Assembly (NCBI GenBank): GCA_018672475.1
Contig: JABHFS010000004.1
Location: forward strand, 19,805 to 83,804
Direction of reading: 5' to 3'
Length of the DNA: 64,000 nt
Origin: Gemmatimonadota bacterium
Lineage (GTDB): Bacteria; Latescibacterota; UBA2968; UBA8231
Shown: positions 42,932-51,791 of the stretch, in pieces
How positions within the stretch are numbered: the first letter of the stretch is position 1
Layout: each line of letters opens with the position of its first letter
Translations under genes and position numbers: made by a program
Notes under the pieces: generated by a model
What the model was told of the DNA's origin: nothing
Seen by the model: the letters and a program-made list of their open reading frames with translations, nothing else
The model's database searches: none

Positions 42932-44074
42932 TCAACGCTTGCTCCCGCCGTGCTCGCACTCCCATTGCTCCATACTCATCGTGCCGGCCACCACCTGGCT
43001 GTTGTCGCCTGTGCGATCCGACTCGCGCGACTCCCTGGCCCGGGCCGCCGTGTGCTGGTTCTCCGACTGCAGGACGTCCTCTTCACCCTCGGCGAGATGC
43101 CGGTACAACAGCTTCAGCTCCGGAGAAAAACCCGCGTATACCTCCCGCGGCACATACGTCCTGAGCGAATGACCGCCCGAGTGCAAATTGCCGAACTCGT
43201 TACCCGACAACCACCACGGCGCGTAGCGGCACACGACCGCCGTGCGCTCGTGCTCGCTCTGGTTGATCGCGCCCGAGTGCCAGATCCGCGTGTCCTGCAT
43301 AAAGACAGAGCCCGCGGGGGCCGAGATTTGAAACTCGCCCGGTATCGACGCTTGTTCGTCGATACCGTCATCGGGGCCGCGCGGGTTGCGCGGGTCTTTA
43401 TGCGACCCCGGCACAATCCACGTACCGCCATTATACGGGGTCACGTTCTCCGGACCAAGGTACCAGACCGTGGACAGCGCCATGCAGACATCGGGAAATG
43501 GTTGGGCGACCGCGCCGCAATGCTTCCACGGCTCTTCGCTGCTCGGCCCGTACGCCGTCAGATCATGCGGCCAGTCGGAATGCCAACCGCGCCGCCGCAA
43601 CTGCTCTTCAGACAGCGCCTCGCCGGCCGGCCTCGACGACTTATTGACCTCCGTCTGCGAAATGCGGACATGCGTATCGAGCATGGCCTTAGCCACCCGG
43701 AGCACGCGCGAGTCCGCGAGATACTCGGCGAAGGTCTCGTTGCGCGCAATGTCGCATAGCTCGGCGTCGGGTGCCATCGGCGGCCGAACAGGCCCGTCGC
43801 CAATCTCGGCGTCGGGATTTCTTTGGCGCTCCAGCTCTATGCGCTTGCTCCGCTCCGCCTCTCGGTCCTGCTGCAACAGCCGGCGCCCCTCGTGCACGCT
43901 CTCGCGCACGGTGCTGACTTGATCCTCGGGGATCACCCGCTCGACAACGCAGAAACCCTGGACGCGCAGCGATTGCAGGTACCCCTCAATCTCCTCGTCA
44001 CCGCCCTTGGGAATGCCCGTGCCGATAGAGTAGGGGATACGCAGTCGATCATCAATATTTGCCAGTTCTGGCAT
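42932..44074 (-). CDS. Phytanoyl-CoA dioxygenase (PhyH) family protein
   Basis: 380 residues from ATG 44074. Iron ligands are H165-x-D167 (RRGWHSDWPHDLTAYGPSSE) and H266 (MQDTRIWHSGAINQSEHERT), with an Arg soon after. A charged helix of about 40 residues (EGRRLLQQDREAERSKRIEL) is inserted before the core, and a Pro-rich WHSDWPH loop replaces the WHQD of the others. The subgroup acts on larger or charged substrates in other bacteria. It is flanked on both sides by related hairpins (42852-42898 and 44239-44275), so it may have moved as a unit. Confidence 0.88.
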   Translation of the reverse strand: MPELANIDDRLRIPYSIGTGIPKGGDEEIEGYLQSLRVQGFCVVERVIPEDQVSTVRESVHEGRRLLQQDREAERSKRIELERQRNPDAEIGDGPVRPPMAPDAELCDIARNETFAEYLADSRVLRVAKAMLDTHVRISQTEVNKSSRPAGEALSEEQLRRRGWHSDWPHDLTAYGPSSEEPWKHCGAVAQPFPDVCMALSTVWYLGPENVTPYNGGTWIVPGSHKDPRNPRGPDDGIDEQASIPGEFQISAPAGSVFMQDTRIWHSGAINQSEHERTAVVCRYAPWWLSGNEFGNLHSGGHSLRTYVPREVYAGFSPELKLLYRHLAEGEEDVLQSENQHTAARARESRESDRTGDNSQVVAGTMSMEQWECEHGGSKR

Positions 44075-44238
44075 AATCAATCCAGCTAGTTTAATGGTTG
44101 AAAAAAGGTCTCGACCTTTACTAAAATTACAGTAGTAATGTAAAGCATTTATTTGATATTATTCAATAAAAGACGACCTCAAAAGAATACGCATATTACT
44201 GCCCGGGCAGTAGCAGGGCAGCGAAGCCACTCTAAAGC

Positions 44239-44275
44239 AAAAACCCGGCAGAAGCCTTAGCCTCTACCGGGTTTC
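44239..44275. terminator. Hairpin beside a tRNA-Leu 3' fragment
   Basis: AAACCCGG...CCGGGTTT with AGAAG/CCTCT inner pairing. Read on the minus strand it follows the tRNA-derived copy at 44285-44298, as a tRNA terminator would. It resembles 42852-42898. Confidence 0.65.
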
Positions 44276-44284
44276 TCAATTTTA

Positions 44285-44298
44285 TGGTGCCGAAGGTG
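44285..44298 (-). repeat. Fragment of tRNA-Leu 3' end (att-like)
   Basis: TGGTGCCGAAGGTG matches the 3' acceptor end (including CCA) of the tRNA-Leu at 63884-63970. The next bases diverge. A terminator hairpin lies beside it, as at the intact gene. Confidence 0.6.
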
Positions 44299-44639
44299 CG
44301 GACACCACTAAATGCACACACCTACGCCTCCTGTATACTCTTGTCGCCTGGCGACCTTGCGGGCTATCCCGGTCTTTGCGCTCGACGTCGCCGTCTGCCC
44401 CGACGGTGGAGGACGGGCTGCGCCGAATTCCCGACCCCTGCACATCAGCCCCTAACAAGAGCCCATTCGTCCATCGGATCGACCGAGCCTAAAAGAGGGG
44501 CCACCTAAAGGCGCGAACGTGGCAGGAAATAGGGCGACCAGACGCCCACATGGCTTGACCCGACGTCCTAAAATAACCTTTATATTTCCTATACACCCTG
44601 CGTTCCTAGGGGATAGAATACGGGCGCCTTGACCGGATC

Positions 44640-44926
44640 GGGCGTGTCCTGGATCGCCGCCGAGAGTAAACACCGGTGGGATCTGGATCGGGAGTGGATC
44701 AACGCAAAAAAAGACGAGACCGCGGCGATCGGCTGGAACACCATCGCCTCGCTCGTTTCCATCACCGCCGATGAGGATTTCGATCTGCCGGCGTTGAATC
44801 TCCTTCTGCAGCGCGTTCAGAAGGAGATTCACAAGGCCGGCAATGAATCGCGCTACGCGATAAACAACTTCGTCATTTGCCTCGGCTGCTATGTCACGTC
44901 ACTGAAAGACGCCGCGATTAAACGGG
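44640..44926 (+). pseudogene. DNA alkylation repair (AlkD-like) internal fragment
   Basis: The frame ESKHRWDLDREWINAKKDET, AAIGWNTIASLVSITADEDF and HKAGNESRYAINNFVICLGC matches the C-terminal half of AlkD HEAT-repeat glycosylases (RYxMNxFVIxxG). The N-terminal half is absent. The last part (VDxGxTxCxxP) is replaced by the ribosome site of the next gene. Fragment only; the stretch 44299-44639 before it shows no gene. Confidence 0.6.
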
Positions 44927-44939
44927 GAGAATCAAGAAT

Positions 44940-45713
44940 ATGGATTTGAGAATGACGGGCAAACAAGTGGCGGTGTTTGGAGCGGCTCGGGGCATTGGCC
45001 GGGCAATCGCGGACGGATTTCTCGCGGAAGGGGCGCGTGTCGCGGGCTTCGATCGCAACACGGAGCCTGAGCCATTGAAAGAGGCTGGCGATATCGTGTC
45101 CGGCGATGTCACAGACTGCGCGGCCGTTCAAGCATTCGCCGATAGTTTCGATGTCGTCGATCATATGATTTTTTCGGTCGGCGCGGCCTCGGGGAAGTTT
45201 GGTTTTCCATTCTGGAATCTGGATCCGGGCGATTGGGCGCGCGTGATCGAGATCAATCTCATTGGCGCGGTGAATGCGGCGCATGCGTTTGCTCCGAAAT
45301 TGATCGAACGCCCGGGCTGCTCGATGCTCTTTCTCGTTTCCGTCGCCGGGCAAATGGGCTCTCAGACGGACCCTGCCTACAGTGCCACCAAGGCGGGACT
45401 GATCAATTTTATGCAATGCGTCGCCAAAGATCTGGCGCCGCACGGCGCGCGCGCGAACGGCCTTTCGCCGGGGATGGTGAAGACCGAGCTGAACAAGTCC
45501 ATCTGGGCTGCAAACCAGGCGCAGTTGCCGGAGGCCGAACGCGTGACCTATGACGCCTGGGCGGAAAAGAAGATTGCGGTAGTGTCTCCCCTGGGGCGAT
45601 GGCAACAACCCGAAGAATGCGCTGCCATGGCGGTCTTCCTCGCCTCGCATCATGCCGCGAACATCACCGGCCAGACGATCAATGTCGACGGCGGCCAGGT
45701 GATGCACGCCTGA
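44940..45713 (+). CDS. Short-chain dehydrogenase (SDR)
   Basis: 257 residues; GGGGAG lies 10 nt before ATG 44940. The nucleotide loop is VAVFGAARGIGRAIADGFLA, catalytic Tyr/Lys are in DPAYSATKAGLINFMQCVAK, and the end is NITGQTINVDGGQVMHA. Base and codon use (many TTC/GAT, GCG, CTC) look more like alphaproteobacterial genes than the left half of the window. With the truncated AlkD before it, this suggests transfer. The likely role is oxidation of a secondary alcohol. Confidence 0.88.
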   Translation: MDLRMTGKQVAVFGAARGIGRAIADGFLAEGARVAGFDRNTEPEPLKEAGDIVSGDVTDCAAVQAFADSFDVVDHMIFSVGAASGKFGFPFWNLDPGDWARVIEINLIGAVNAAHAFAPKLIERPGCSMLFLVSVAGQMGSQTDPAYSATKAGLINFMQCVAKDLAPHGARANGLSPGMVKTELNKSIWAANQAQLPEAERVTYDAWAEKKIAVVSPLGRWQQPEECAAMAVFLASHHAANITGQTINVDGGQVMHA

Positions 45714-46080
45714 TTGCCAATGGCGCTTTGATTCTTGGAACTCTTCGGAGAATTCGTCGTTCGTTCGATTCCAAACCAGGGCCGAGCTTTTGAAGACTTC
45801 GGCGTGGGTTCTCTCCGGCCGGCGCGGACGATCCCGACCAATTGGCGCTTTCCTTAGGTTGTTGCCCTTGGCAAGGGGGTTTCGTGAAACCGATCTCATA
45901 TTTTGAAGGCCTGGCGGTCGACCGCCTTCTGCTCGACGCAGAGGGCAGAGATGTCGGCTCAGCAATTGAATTGATTGCATGGGGGCGTATCAAAGCCTCC
46001 ATGTGATTTGTCTTGTCCCGCGACTGCGCTGTGATCGCGCCGTTGGGAACTCACCCTGACGAAAGAGAGAGTCTACACGT
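45714..46080. other. Intergenic stretch, no clear gene
   Basis: A 40-codon frame (GTG 45884 to TGA 46006, KPISYFEGLAVDRLLLDAEG, RDVGSAIELIAWGRIKASM) has no clear ribosome site and could be a remnant. GAAAGAGAGAG at the right end serves the next gene. Confidence 0.3.
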
Positions 46081-47007
46081 ATGGCTGAAGAAGTGATCTC
46101 GGTGCTCGGTCCGATCGCACCCGGTGAAATGGGTATCACGCAGACTCACGAGCACTTGCTGCTTGACGCCTACGACCACTACGGCGGGTATGAGTTCGTC
46201 ATCGACGATGAGCAGATGATGATCGAAGAGTTAGGAGAGTTCACGAGCCGCGGCGGCAAGACGATCTGCGAGGTGACACTGGACGAGATCGGCCGCAACC
46301 CCGAAGGGCTGGCTCGTATCGCGCGCGCCGCGAAGGTCAACGTCATCATGGGGTGCGGCTGGTATCGCGAATTTGCCTACCCACCAATCGTCGAGGAAAA
46401 AACAAGTTGGGAATTAGCAGATGTGCTAGTCAAAGAGATTGAGGAGGGTGTCGGTGACACGGGCATCCGAGCCGGATTCATCGGCGAACTCGGCACCGGC
46501 AGGCATTTCATCAAGCCCGGCGAGGAGCGGGTGTTCCGAGCTGGGGCGCTCGCACAGGCGCGCACAGGCGTGGCGATCACGACGCACACGACGCGATGGG
46601 GCACGCTCGCCCTCGAGCAGATCTCCATGCTGAAAGAATTCGGTGCTGATCTATCGAAGGTGATCATTGGCCATCTCGGCGACCGACGGGGAGTCGAACA
46701 CCTGCTACCCATCGCCGAAAAGGGCGTATACGTTGAAGTCGATAACATCGGCTACGTCGATTACCAGCCGGAATGGGTGCGGGCTGACAACGTTGCCGCT
46801 CTCGTCAAGGAGGGATTCACCGATCGCATCCTACTGTCTGAGGACATCTGCATGCTCAACCACTTGAAGTACCAGGGCGGCAAAGGATATGGCTACCTGC
46901 TCGAGATCTTCGTTCCCATGCTGCACGAGCGCGGTGTCAGCGAAGAGGCGGTACACACAATGCTGGTGACGAATCCCGCGCGGGCATTCACGCGCATCAA
47001 GCCATGA
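46081..47007 (+). CDS. Phosphotriesterase-family metal-dependent hydrolase
   Basis: 308 residues of the amidohydrolase superfamily. Zinc ligands are H23-x-H25 (ITQTHEHLLLDA), bridging residue E136 (FIGELGTGRH; Glu in place of the carboxylated Lys, as in part of the family), H169 (ITTHTTRW), H198 (VIIGHLGDRRG) and D255 (LLSEDICM). Such enzymes open lactones or cleave phosphotriesters. With the SDR just upstream, an alcohol-to-lactone-to-acid route is possible (inference). Base use again differs from the left half of the window. Confidence 0.88.
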   Translation: MAEEVISVLGPIAPGEMGITQTHEHLLLDAYDHYGGYEFVIDDEQMMIEELGEFTSRGGKTICEVTLDEIGRNPEGLARIARAAKVNVIMGCGWYREFAYPPIVEEKTSWELADVLVKEIEEGVGDTGIRAGFIGELGTGRHFIKPGEERVFRAGALAQARTGVAITTHTTRWGTLALEQISMLKEFGADLSKVIIGHLGDRRGVEHLLPIAEKGVYVEVDNIGYVDYQPEWVRADNVAALVKEGFTDRILLSEDICMLNHLKYQGGKGYGYLLEIFVPMLHERGVSEEAVHTMLVTNPARAFTRIKP

Positions 47008-47090
47008 GCGTATACGGACAAGCGTACCGACGATCATCAATGCCGTCGGATACGCGACTCGGGCCGCCGGGAGCCGGGCCACTGCGTATA

Positions 47091-47123
47091 CAGCACCAGG
47101 TGTGAAGGTCTAAGGACATCGTG
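47091..47123. repeat. 33-bp direct repeat, copy 1
   Basis: Identical to 47216-47248. On the minus strand it encodes HDVLRPSHLVL, the last residues of the CocE-type hydrolase, but here with no gene around it. Confidence 0.75.
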
Positions 47124-47194
47124 AACCACGAATCAAAACAACGCTACCGCAAAAAAACCATGCCTCGGCGCGACGATTCCCACGGCCTTAGGTC

Positions 47195-48952
47195 TCACCG
47201 TGGCGGAATTACCGGCAGCACCAGGTGTGAAGGTCTAAGGACATCGTGTAGAACGGTGTTTATTGCTATCTGTCCCGCCGCCTCCTTATGAATGGGGCCG
47301 CCGGTATTGAGGTTGCGGTCAAAGCGGGGAAAGCTACTGCTGGTTATGACCACTCGGATGCGGTGCCCCTCTAAAAACACATTACTCGTCGCCCACAAAT
47401 CGACTTCGAAACGATAGATCTGTCCCGGCTCAAGCAAGCGCTCCTGCTCAAACGATTCCCGGTAGCGTGCCCTCAAGATGCCGTCACACAACGGCCGCGA
47501 GTAGCCGTCCGGATGCACATCGGTTAGCCGCACGACCCAGTCGGTGTCGGGCGCCGAGGACATCCCGTAGAGTATGGCCTGTACCGGCCCGGTGACCTCT
47601 AATTCCTCTGCCAGCGGTTCGCTGGTAAAGGTGAGGCACTGCGCGTCGACCGGGCGTTGGTCAACCACGCCACTGGGTATCCCCAGGGTATTGCCCGCTA
47701 GCGTCGGCACGGGATTTACCGGGTCGTACAGAAAACTGTCCGGGTTTTCACTTGCCAGCGGCGGTGCCGAGGCTAGCGTGCCGTCGTTCAGCGAGTCAAT
47801 GCTGCCGCTGTGCCCGCCGTGTAGGTAATAATTAGTATAGCACGTATCGGGTAAGGGCCAGTCCTCCTCAGCGCGCCACTGGTTGCGGCCCATAACAAAA
47901 ATTTGTACCGGCGGTTCGTCCATAACGCCAGTAGCGATGCCCTTGAGCCAGTAGTCAAACCAGGGCAGGCGCATCTGGTTGAAGTCTTTGGCGGCGTCGA
48001 CCCCAAAATCAAACTCGCCGACGACGTGTTTGTTAATATTGGGCGCTCCGTGAATCCACGGGCCGATAATGAGCTTTTGGCTGCGGCGTGCTTCTTCGGT
48101 GCGGGCCTGGTGCTTCATACCGAGGTAATTCTTGAGCGTGCCGGCTAAAAAGATGTCGAACCAGGCGCCTTGGTGGTAGGTGGGCGTTTCGGTCTGGTCG
48201 TGGAATTTTTCGATATTGAGCTGCTGCCAGTACGGGCCGGCCTGCGGGTGGTCCAGCCAAACATTGTGCCAGTCGCTCAAGCCTTCCAGGAAAGGGCACG
48301 GGTACAGCGGCAGCTTGGCGTACCAGTCGTCGATTTCTTCCCCCGCCTTCCTTAGCAGCCGCTTTTGCCGCTCGAGTTCCTCCCCTTCTGCCAAATGCGG
48401 CAGGTTTGTCTCCGTCACGACGTGCGCCCAGTAGAGGCTAAACCCCAGCTCAAAGGCGCCGTCTCGGTAGACCCACTCGCGTTGATAGTCGGCCGAGGAT
48501 TCGCGCACGAACATGGCGCGTAGATGCGGCGGCCGGCTGAGCGCCGCCTGGTACTGGGTGGCCCCCGAATAAGAGCCGCCAATGGTACCGATATCGCCAT
48601 TACACCAGGGCTGGGTGGCGAGCCATTCGATGGTGTCGTAGCCGTCGCGAAGGACACCGGCTCCGTCGTCTTTGAATGGGTAAAATTCACCGTCCGAAGC
48701 GAACCGGCCACGCACGTCCTGGATGACTACGGCGTAGCCCCGCCGGGCAAAGAATTCGGGCGCGCCGACCGCGATCTCCGAGCCCCCATCCTTATTGTAC
48801 GGCGAGCGCTCCAACAGGATCGGAAACGAGCCGGCGGCGTTAGGGCGGGTGACATTCGCGCGCAGGATGGTGCCGTCGCGCATCGGCATTTCAATATTTT
48901 TTTCGAACACGGGTTCGTATTGGGGTTGGGACAAAACGTCTGGATTTACCAT
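47195..48952 (-). CDS. CocE/NonD family hydrolase (X-Pro dipeptidyl-peptidase-like)
   Basis: 585 residues. The alpha/beta-hydrolase core has the nucleophile S127 in GTIGGSYSGATQYQ, the YAVVIQDVRGRFASDGEFYP strand, and a C-terminal jelly-roll domain (VTGPVQAILYGMSSAPDTDW, RYRESFEQERLLEPGQIYRF, GHRIRVVITSSSFPRFDRNL). CocE-type enzymes cleave esters or X-Pro dipeptides. No signal peptide is seen. The final codons form the 33-bp repeat also found at 47091. It ends the operon that begins at 51435. Confidence 0.9.
   Translation of the reverse strand: MVNPDVLSQPQYEPVFEKNIEMPMRDGTILRANVTRPNAAGSFPILLERSPYNKDGGSEIAVGAPEFFARRGYAVVIQDVRGRFASDGEFYPFKDDGAGVLRDGYDTIEWLATQPWCNGDIGTIGGSYSGATQYQAALSRPPHLRAMFVRESSADYQREWVYRDGAFELGFSLYWAHVVTETNLPHLAEGEELERQKRLLRKAGEEIDDWYAKLPLYPCPFLEGLSDWHNVWLDHPQAGPYWQQLNIEKFHDQTETPTYHQGAWFDIFLAGTLKNYLGMKHQARTEEARRSQKLIIGPWIHGAPNINKHVVGEFDFGVDAAKDFNQMRLPWFDYWLKGIATGVMDEPPVQIFVMGRNQWRAEEDWPLPDTCYTNYYLHGGHSGSIDSLNDGTLASAPPLASENPDSFLYDPVNPVPTLAGNTLGIPSGVVDQRPVDAQCLTFTSEPLAEELEVTGPVQAILYGMSSAPDTDWVVRLTDVHPDGYSRPLCDGILRARYRESFEQERLLEPGQIYRFEVDLWATSNVFLEGHRIRVVITSSSFPRFDRNLNTGGPIHKEAAGQIAINTVLHDVLRPSHLVLPVIPPR
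47216..47248. repeat. 33-bp direct repeat, copy 2
   Basis: Identical to 47091-47123 with a period of 125 bp. This copy is inside the 3' end of the CocE-type gene (HDVLRPSHLVLPVIPPR). Confidence 0.75.
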
Positions 48953-48973
48953 AGAGTGACTCCTTATCGCTTC

Positions 48974-50125
48974 TTAAGGAAGTGCTTCGATGAGGCGGTC
49001 CACGTCTGCATGATTATTGTACACAGAGGGTGAAATCCGCAGCTTGTTGCCGAAGCGCATCGCCACGTGCACACCGGCGGCCCTTGTACTGGCCATGGTT
49101 GCATCCGGATCCGGGGTCGTAAAGGCGAGAATGGGACTTTCGTTCCCCAGCGGCGTGATCGATTGGTAACCCTTTGCCGGCAGTTCCTCCTGCAAGCGGT
49201 CGGTGAGGGATCTGACATGCGCCCGGATATTGTCCACGCCCAACCGGTGGATATAGCTCAAGCTCTCGTGGGCGCAGACAACCCCCTCATAAGAGGGATA
49301 GCTGACTTCGTAGGCACCGGCACCTGTATTGGGCGAGAACAGGATATCATCGGCATCCGCGTCCGGCGTCTCAACCCAGGGCGCGTAGTTAAGATGCACA
49401 CCGCCGAAAGGCTGAGACGGCGTCAGTACAGCACCTTGAAGATCCTCGCGCATATACATAAAGGCGAAACCCTTGACGCCCATCAGCCACTTAAAGGTTG
49501 AACAGGCGGCAAAGTCGATGCCCATCGCCTGCACGTCTATCGGTACCGCCCCCGCCGCCTGCATAATATCGGCATAAAGATACGCCCCGTGCGCGTGGGC
49601 TAATTGGCTGAGGGCGGCCACGTCCGCAACCAAGCCGTTAACATTGGACACCAGTGCGACCGAAACCCACCGAGTGTTGCCGTCAATAGCCCGTTCCATG
49701 GCGTCCATGTCGATCTGCCAGTCGCGGTTTTTAACGACGCGCACGTCAAGGCCCTGCTGCTGCCGCACCATGTAGTGATAGATGCACGGGTTAAAGCTCA
49801 AGTCGGTGGTCACGACATTACCGCCGGCCAGATGGTCGGCCATGCCGTTGATCAGATTGCTCTCTGCTTCAAGGGTGCTGCGGGCAAAGGCGATTTCATT
49901 TGCATCGGCATTTATCAGCTGGGCAAAGAGCGCCTTGACTTGGTCCCTGGGCTGGGCCCACTGGGGCCACCAGGGTTCCCCCAGCTCGTGCGTTAGCCAA
50001 TCGACATAACGGTGCAGTGCCGCCGCTGAATGGACGCTGATGGGGTGGGACGAGGCATTGTCAAAATAGGCCGCCGTTTGCGCCCGGGGGAAGTCGGCCC
50101 GCACCCGATCAAAGAGGGCGCTCAT
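48974..50125 (-). CDS. Aminotransferase class V-fold PLP enzyme
   Basis: 383 residues from ATG 50125, which overlaps the preceding stop by 4 nt (ATGA); a longer reading to 50251 was rejected. PLP residues are D186 (AYLYADIMQAAGA) and K212 (ACSTFKWLMGVKGFAF). The N-terminal TAAYFDNASSHPISVHSAAA and the middle VSNVNGLVADVAALSQLAHA fit the class V fold (cysteine desulfurase, isopenicillin-N epimerase-like). Substrate unknown. Confidence 0.9.
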   Translation of the reverse strand: MSALFDRVRADFPRAQTAAYFDNASSHPISVHSAAALHRYVDWLTHELGEPWWPQWAQPRDQVKALFAQLINADANEIAFARSTLEAESNLINGMADHLAGGNVVTTDLSFNPCIYHYMVRQQQGLDVRVVKNRDWQIDMDAMERAIDGNTRWVSVALVSNVNGLVADVAALSQLAHAHGAYLYADIMQAAGAVPIDVQAMGIDFAACSTFKWLMGVKGFAFMYMREDLQGAVLTPSQPFGGVHLNYAPWVETPDADADDILFSPNTGAGAYEVSYPSYEGVVCAHESLSYIHRLGVDNIRAHVRSLTDRLQEELPAKGYQSITPLGNESPILAFTTPDPDATMASTRAAGVHVAMRFGNKLRISPSVYNNHADVDRLIEALP

Positions 50126-51435
50126 ATGCGACCCTCTGCCGGTTCTGCCCGTCCGCCGTCCCAAAAACCGGGCTTGTCCGTCTCCGTCGGCCAATAGCCA
50201 TTGGGGTCTTCGTCCCATTGCTTGCCGCACAGCGATGAAATGATGGTCCATTCCGCCGCGCCAAAATCCGGCTCCGGGTGATATAGAAAGCGCTTCAACC
50301 CGGCCTGCTGCGAGGCGCTTAGGATACCGTGCAAGTCGCGCGCCTGCATCTGGTCGCCGCCGTGTGGGCTACGCCCCGTTGAGACCCAAGCGATAACCTT
50401 GTCGGGATCACCAACAGCCGCTAAGGCCCGCTTGGTTTCGTTGTAGACCACTTTCGAGAAGAATTCGTCGGGGAACCCCATTTCCATATCCATTAGCGAG
50501 TTGATGCCCGGCAATTCAATCCCCAACAGCGCCTTCACCACCGCAAAACAATCGGCCTCGGTCAACGTGGGATTCCACTTTCCCAAGCGCTTTACCCAGC
50601 GGGAAATGGTCCCGTACATGCCGTCCATGCCCCGATGCCAGAAGTAATGTTTGGGGAAGATATAATCGAAATATTCCGCCATCTGGTGATAGTTCTGTCC
50701 GGTAAGCGATGACCAGGTCACGGCGCGCGGAATGCCTCCTAGTTCCACCTTGCGATCCACCGCGTCCACCTGGTTGCGCATATACTGCCAGTCAAAGCGG
50801 GCGCGCTCCTGGCGTTGGCGCAACCAGTAGAGCACATCCTCGTTAATATCAAATAGCAGCAGCGACCCGAGCATACCCCCGTCGGCATGGTAGCGCACTA
50901 GTTCCGGCGTTAGGTTATGGAGGCGCTGCCGCAGGTGGTCGATGCCGCGATGCAGGCGATCGATCTCAGCGCCAATCTGGCCAAAGCGAGCTTCTTCGCC
51001 GGGGCGCAATTCCAGCAACTCGCCGCCGTGGTGGAAGGCCAGTTCATAATGATTCTCCCCTGGGCCATCGGCGATAACCCCGTGCACTTGTGGAAACGTA
51101 TTCATCTGGTCCTGCACGTGGGCGGTCGAGCCGACGCCAGAAAATATTAGGATGCGCCAGCCCCGCGCTGCGGCGTTGTCCAACATGGCCTGCAGCTTTT
51201 TTTCCTTTTGCAGATCGCGCGGGCTGGGGGCGGGCACCTCGGCACCCAGCGCTTTGTAGACCTCGGGATCCGGCGCGTACGCGGGAATGGTGCTGCCGTC
51301 GTCCTGACGAAACGCCATGCGACCTACTACAATGCCGGTAACGCCGCCCTCCTCCCAGGCGTCAAAACGCGTCTCGAACCCATCTAACCAGTGTTCCAAC
51401 GGACTGTCACTACAGGTGAATACCCAAGCTTCCAT
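50122..51435 (-). CDS. Uncharacterised protein, 437 residues
   Basis: Begins MEAWVFTCSDSPLEHWLDGF. It contains strand-like segments (GGVTGIVVGRMAFRQDDGST, GWRILIFSGVGSTAHVQ, VHGVIADGPGENHYELAFHH) alternating with helices, including RLHRGIDHLRQRLHNLTPEL. AVTWSSLTGQNYHQMAEYFD and YIFPKHYFWHRGMDGMYGT, then KVIAWVSTGRSPHGGDQMQA, suggest a TIM-barrel glycoside-hydrolase-like fold. No signal peptide, no recognised family. It is translationally coupled to the aminotransferase. Confidence 0.65.
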   Translation of the reverse strand: MEAWVFTCSDSPLEHWLDGFETRFDAWEEGGVTGIVVGRMAFRQDDGSTIPAYAPDPEVYKALGAEVPAPSPRDLQKEKKLQAMLDNAAARGWRILIFSGVGSTAHVQDQMNTFPQVHGVIADGPGENHYELAFHHGGELLELRPGEEARFGQIGAEIDRLHRGIDHLRQRLHNLTPELVRYHADGGMLGSLLLFDINEDVLYWLRQRQERARFDWQYMRNQVDAVDRKVELGGIPRAVTWSSLTGQNYHQMAEYFDYIFPKHYFWHRGMDGMYGTISRWVKRLGKWNPTLTEADCFAVVKALLGIELPGINSLMDMEMGFPDEFFSKVVYNETKRALAAVGDPDKVIAWVSTGRSPHGGDQMQARDLHGILSASQQAGLKRFLYHPEPDFGAAEWTIISSLCGKQWDEDPNGYWPTETDKPGFWDGGRAEPAEGRI

Positions 51436-51585
51436 AGGCCCTCCAATATGTTGTCTGGCAATTAATGGTTTTTCCCGCGCTAAGTGCTAAGCGTTCTATG
51501 GCGGGACAGCATATACATGGTGACATGGTGATTAGTTATAACGCTTTTCCGGGAGCAGGGTCAAGCCGCCTAGTGCTTACCAAGA

Positions 51586-51782
51586 CAGCGGATCCACCCC
51601 TATGCCATTGCCCGTAGTGCCGGTAAATGCGTCAATGATATTCCAGAATCCGCCATTACAGAATTGGCCCAAGAGCAGCCCCATAAAAAAGGGGCGGAGA
51701 ATGCGGTGGAGTTGAGGGCCGCCAGAAACCATATCGAGGGATTGGTCTGACGTCGAACTCCAGGGAGTTTGACCAGTTACCC
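51586..51782 (-). pseudogene. C-terminal remnant of a DUF6785-like membrane protein
   Basis: In the gap 51436-51791, the minus frame reads SLDMVSGGPQLHRILRPFFM, GLLLGQFCNGGFWNIIDAFT and stops TAA. The PFFxGLxLGQF...WNII tail resembles the last membrane helix of DUF6785/DUF6784 proteins. Only about 60 codons remain. Nothing else is seen in the gap. Confidence 0.4.
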
Positions 51783-51791
51783 GGCGCTCGC

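Noticed and set aside
44285..44298. Partial tRNA genes as functional tRNAs
   Set aside because: The copies at 44285, 55366 and 60730 hold only the 3' 14-25 bases; no anticodon arm can be formed.
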